A DNA stretch of 8,798 nucleotides from JAZLIL01 sp045617405 (GTDB taxonomy: Bacteria > Bacillota > Clostridia > Lachnospirales > Lachnospiraceae), in contig JAZLIL010000129.1 of NCBI GenBank assembly GCA_045617405.1, positions 1-8,798 of the forward strand, written 5' to 3'. A model generated the notes under the pieces. It was not told the DNA's origin, searched no databases, and was given only the letters and a program-made list of their open reading frames with translations. Positions within the stretch are counted from its first letter, which is position 1; each line of letters starts with the position of its first letter. The translations under genes were made by a program, and so were the position numbers. Of the stretch, positions 6,999 through 8,798 are shown in pieces.

Positions 6999-7028
6999 AG
7001 GGGACGTTTTTTGCGTCCCCTGATTTTT
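6999..7028. terminator. Terminator after pepP, likely two-way
   Basis: Stem AGGGGACG (6999-7006) pairs with CGTCCCCT (7014-7021) across a TTTTTTG loop and is followed on the plus strand by GATTTTT. Read leftward the same stem is followed by TTTAATATT, so it can also end the minus-strand DUF4097 gene, whose stop codon is at 7030. Confidence 0.88.
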
Positions 7029-7029
7029 G

Positions 7030-7725
7030 CTATTCCATATCAAGTTCTATCTCACTTAATCCCGAGTCGATCACGGGTTCCTTTCTTGAAGTTCCCCTTC
7101 CCCTTACAAACCCTGAAGCAGCACGAATCTCAAGCTCATCCGTATCAAAGTTCTTAAGATGAATAATTCCGCCAACGACCTGACATGCAAGACTCTTCTC
7201 GCAGATAATGGATTCAATTTCACAGCTTCCGGCTCCGACCTGGATAATTGCATTGCCTGTCGAAAGAGCGCAGGATTCAATCCTTCCGCAGTCAACTCCA
7301 AGCTGAACATACTGACTCGTATAGCCTTCGGGAACAGTTATTTTAAGACTTGCCGATTGCCTGTTATATACATGGTCAAAGATTGTCGCAGGAACCTTCC
7401 AGCCCCAAAGATCATAGTAATTGCTGCTGCCGTAAACTTCTCTGACCTTTAAAACACCGTTTTCACTGACTTCAATATCCAAGGTGTCCTTCAGTACGCC
7501 GTTCGCATTCAGGCTGAACTTATCGCCCTGTTCTATCAGCAAAACTGTATCGGCAAGTTCAATATCAAAAGCCTCAATGCTTTCTGCCTCATAATCCCTC
7601 GCAAAGCTTTCCCTCGTTTCAAGAATTGAGGAAGAGAAGCATAAAATGCTTATCGACAGAATGATGGCGCCGATGGTGACAAGGATAATTCCCGTAATCG
7701 CAAGGATGTTAGTCGTTTTTCTCAT
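7030..7725 (-). CDS. Membrane-anchored DUF4097-type beta-strand repeat protein
   Basis: A 231-aa protein. It has a short positive N-terminus (MRKTTN), one membrane span (about residues 8-30) and a long exposed domain made of repeating beta strands, in which motifs such as DIEVSENGVLKV, LKITVPEGY, VDCGRIES and IIQVGAGSCEI give the ladder pattern of DUF4097 ('putative adhesin') proteins. No lipobox or catalytic motif is seen, so the anchor looks like an uncleaved helix with the beta domain outside the cell. Start: the ATG at 7725 has AAGGAGG (7733-7739) 7 nt upstream; the frame stays open further upstream only because it overlaps the preceding gene. It overlaps that gene by 17 bp, indicating translational coupling. 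DUF4097 proteins often follow DUF1700 membrane proteins, and the pair may respond to envelope state, but the function is unknown. Confidence 0.8.
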   Translation of the reverse strand: MRKTTNILAITGIILVTIGAIILSISILCFSSSILETRESFARDYEAESIEAFDIELADTVLLIEQGDKFSLNANGVLKDTLDIEVSENGVLKVREVYGSSNYYDLWGWKVPATIFDHVYNRQSASLKITVPEGYTSQYVQLGVDCGRIESCALSTGNAIIQVGAGSCEIESIICEKSLACQVVGGIIHLKNFDTDELEIRAASGFVRGRGTSRKEPVIDSGLSEIELDME

Positions 7726-8551
7726 CACTTTGCCTCCTTCCGACGGGTTTAATTGTAAGGAACCGAAGAACCAGTCCAAACAGACCGGAAACCGGACCGA
7801 AAGCTCTGAATGAAACGAAATCAATGAGGATTCCTGCTCCTGCTCCTGCGAGACCGCATCCGATCATTGTTACTGCCGTGTAAGGCATTGAAAATGCATT
7901 GACAAATCCTGCGACTACAACGGCAATTCCTCCGGCGACACCGATAAGTCCAAGAACCGACAGGGAAAACGTAATCAGAATGAGTGCAAATGCAGCTGCC
8001 GAAGCAACAAGGCTTGCCAGGCAGTAAACGGGATAAAGAGGAATCCCAAGGAGAAATGTGAGGATGTTTAGTACCGGTCCGCCGTCACGGGGAAGAACGC
8101 TCAAGCTGTCATCGGAATTCTTCTTCTCAAGAAGTGCCTGCTCCTCTATTTTCCTTGCAACATCATCTGATGTTACTACGGTTCCAACGAGCATACTGTT
8201 CCATTCGTCAAGTGTCATCTGACCTTCCATGAGGCTCTCATCGGCATTGGAAAGGGCAGCCTCGGGCGTTACAAAGGTTTTCACGCCTTTTTGCTCATCG
8301 TTCTCTTTTGCTTTTTCCAAACAGATCCTGTCGGGCTTTACTATTTCAGTCTTTATACCTTCAACCGTACCCACGGATTCACCCGCGTTCTCCGGCTCGG
8401 GTTTAACTTCCGCAGCTGTCTCTTCAGGGACTTGCACCGTCTGAGAGACTGCCTTTTGTATAAAAGACAGTTCATCAGCCTCATTACAGCTTTTTGGTTC
8501 TTCCACCTCCGGTACATATGACCAGAATGAAGGAGTCCGCTCCTCGCTCAT
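7709..8551 (-). CDS. Acidic-tailed membrane protein with DUF1700-like C-terminus
   Basis: A 280-aa protein with two clear halves. Residues 1-157 are hydrophilic, acidic and rich in Glu, Pro and Lys (for example VPEETAAEVKPEPENAGES), probably disordered, with a short motif EGQMTLDEW (109-117) before a helical linker. Residues 158-270 are hydrophobic with about four membrane spans (near 160-193, 196-219, 224-246, 252-267), ending in KPVGRRQSDEKND. The ordering of small and glycine-rich residues resembles the membrane part of DUF1700 proteins, but the helical N-terminal HAAS domain of that family is not seen. There is no signal peptide. The start at 8551 has GGAG (8558-8561) 6 nt upstream; an in-frame TTG at 8617 also has a fair site (AGGAG, 8624-8628) and would add 22 residues. 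It is followed by an overlapping DUF4097 gene. The DUF1700 link is from pattern only. Confidence 0.7.
   Translation of the reverse strand: MSEERTPSFWSYVPEVEEPKSCNEADELSFIQKAVSQTVQVPEETAAEVKPEPENAGESVGTVEGIKTEIVKPDRICLEKAKENDEQKGVKTFVTPEAALSNADESLMEGQMTLDEWNSMLVGTVVTSDDVARKIEEQALLEKKNSDDSLSVLPRDGGPVLNILTFLLGIPLYPVYCLASLVASAAAFALILITFSLSVLGLIGVAGGIAVVVAGFVNAFSMPYTAVTMIGCGLAGAGAGILIDFVSFRAFGPVSGLFGLVLRFLTIKPVGRRQSDEKND
7733..7739 (-). promoter_or_regulatory. Ribosome binding site inside the upstream gene
   Basis: AAGGAGG on the minus strand lies within the last codons of the DUF1700-like gene, 7 nt before the ATG at 7725. It is the translation signal for the overlapping DUF4097 gene. Confidence 0.8.
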
Positions 8552-8557
8552 ATTGTT

Positions 8558-8561
8558 CTCC
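8558..8561 (-). promoter_or_regulatory. Ribosome binding site for the ATG at 8551
   Basis: GGAG on the minus strand 6 nt before the ATG. A rival AGGAG at 8624-8628 precedes the in-frame TTG at 8617. The ATG is preferred because of its codon and because the extra 22 residues lie across an inverted repeat. Confidence 0.55.
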
Positions 8562-8579
8562 GTTTCTTTTTGTAAGGAT

Positions 8580-8619
8580 TTTTGCCGGAAAATCACCCTC
8601 TTCCATCTTTCCGGCAAAA
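8580..8619. repeat. Perfect 12-bp inverted repeat upstream of the DUF1700-like gene
   Basis: TTTTGCCGGAAA (8580-8591) and TTTCCGGCAAAA (8608-8619) flank a 16-nt spacer. In the minus-strand transcript this would be a stable hairpin ending about 18 nt before the Shine-Dalgarno of the ATG at 8551. No T-tract suitable for termination follows in that direction. It may be an operator, a leader hairpin or, if the TTG at 8617 is used, coding sequence. Confidence 0.65.
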
Positions 8620-8645
8620 TGTTCTCCTATATGATGTTCTCTTTC

Positions 8646-8674
8646 AAAAATGGATTTCCGTGAGGAAATCCATT
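8646..8674 (-). terminator. Terminator of the gene entering from the right edge
   Basis: On the minus strand AATGGATTTCC, a TCAC loop and GGAAATCCATT form a perfect 11-bp stem (8649-8674) followed by TTT. It lies 19 nt past the stop codon of the right-edge gene and separates it from the DUF1700-like gene. Confidence 0.8.
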
Positions 8675-8692
8675 CTCTTAGTATTCTTGATT

Positions 8693-8798
8693 CTAGAAGT
8701 ACTTCCTGCATCCCCAGAGATTGCTCTTCTTCAGTTCAAGATAGGACTGGTAGGCCTTTTCAAGAATCTGCTTCTCATTGAGGAACTTCAGCAAATGG
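8693..8798 (-). CDS. C-terminal end of an unidentified protein, start outside window
   Basis: The minus-strand frame is open from the right edge to a TAG at 8693-8695, giving 34 residues that end in NLWGCRKYF. The segment is helical and charged (KQILEKAYQSYLELKKS). It is followed closely by a good terminator, which supports a real gene end. Too little is visible to name a family. Confidence 0.55.
   Translation of the reverse strand, partial: HLLKFLNEKQILEKAYQSYLELKKSNLWGCRKYF

Noticed and set aside
8484..8711. 75-codon minus-strand frame at the right end
   Set aside because: It runs across a terminator hairpin and overlaps the DUF1700-like gene in another frame; no ribosome site supports it.
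1..8798. CRISPR array, insertion sequence, prophage or defence system
   Set aside because: No regularly spaced repeats, transposase, integrase, tRNA or terminal repeats; gene content is ordinary core-type.

Overview
The window looks like a chromosomal housekeeping stretch from a low-to-mid-GC Gram-positive, most likely a Clostridia member of the Lachnospiraceae type. The reasons are strong GGAGG-type ribosome binding sites, near-consensus TATAAT promoters in AT-rich spacers, AAR/TTY-ending codons, intrinsic hairpin terminators, and a gene set (PgcA-type mutase, DUF342/FapA protein, CheX-like protein, three-domain Xaa-Pro aminopeptidase, DUF1700-like/DUF4097 pair) common in that group. I see no mobile element, CRISPR array, rRNA or tRNA. 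The genus assignment is inference.

Layout. Positions 1-246 (minus) hold the N-terminal 82 codons of a small two-helix membrane protein that runs off the left edge. Positions 328-2759 (minus) form a two-gene operon: a phosphoglucomutase/phosphomannomutase followed after 32 bp by a stand-alone left-handed beta-helix protein resembling the acetyltransferase half of GlmU. A divergent promoter region (2760-2967) separates this operon from a plus-strand FapA/DUF342 gene (2968-4374). That gene converges on a CheX-like CheY-P phosphatase (4487-4966, minus), with one strong bidirectional hairpin between them. A second divergent promoter region (about 4970-5204) drives cheX leftward and a three-domain Xaa-Pro aminopeptidase rightward (5205-6989). 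A further two-way terminator follows. Positions 7030-8551 (minus) hold an overlapping pair: a membrane protein with a DUF1700-like C-terminus and an acidic N-terminal tail, then a membrane-anchored DUF4097 beta-strand protein. The last 106 bases carry the C-terminus of another minus-strand gene and its terminator.

How the genes fit together. The mutase makes hexose-1-phosphates, and the beta-helix protein retains residues used to N-acetylate amino-sugar-1-phosphates, so the operon plausibly feeds nucleotide-sugar or envelope glycan synthesis. FapA-family and CheX proteins are both linked to flagellar motility or chemotaxis, although no structural flagellar gene is present. The DUF1700-like/DUF4097 pair is probably an envelope-related two-protein unit.

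Several starts need care because the longest open frame is not the likely gene: the true starts are GTG at 999 and ATG at 2968, 4966, 5205, 7725 and 8551. The least explained items are the two intergenic inverted repeats (4980-5000 and 8580-8619), a 16-bp near-repeat spaced exactly 60 bp apart in the pgm/fapA promoter region, and the unusual DUF1700-like protein. I found no clearly new multi-gene system.
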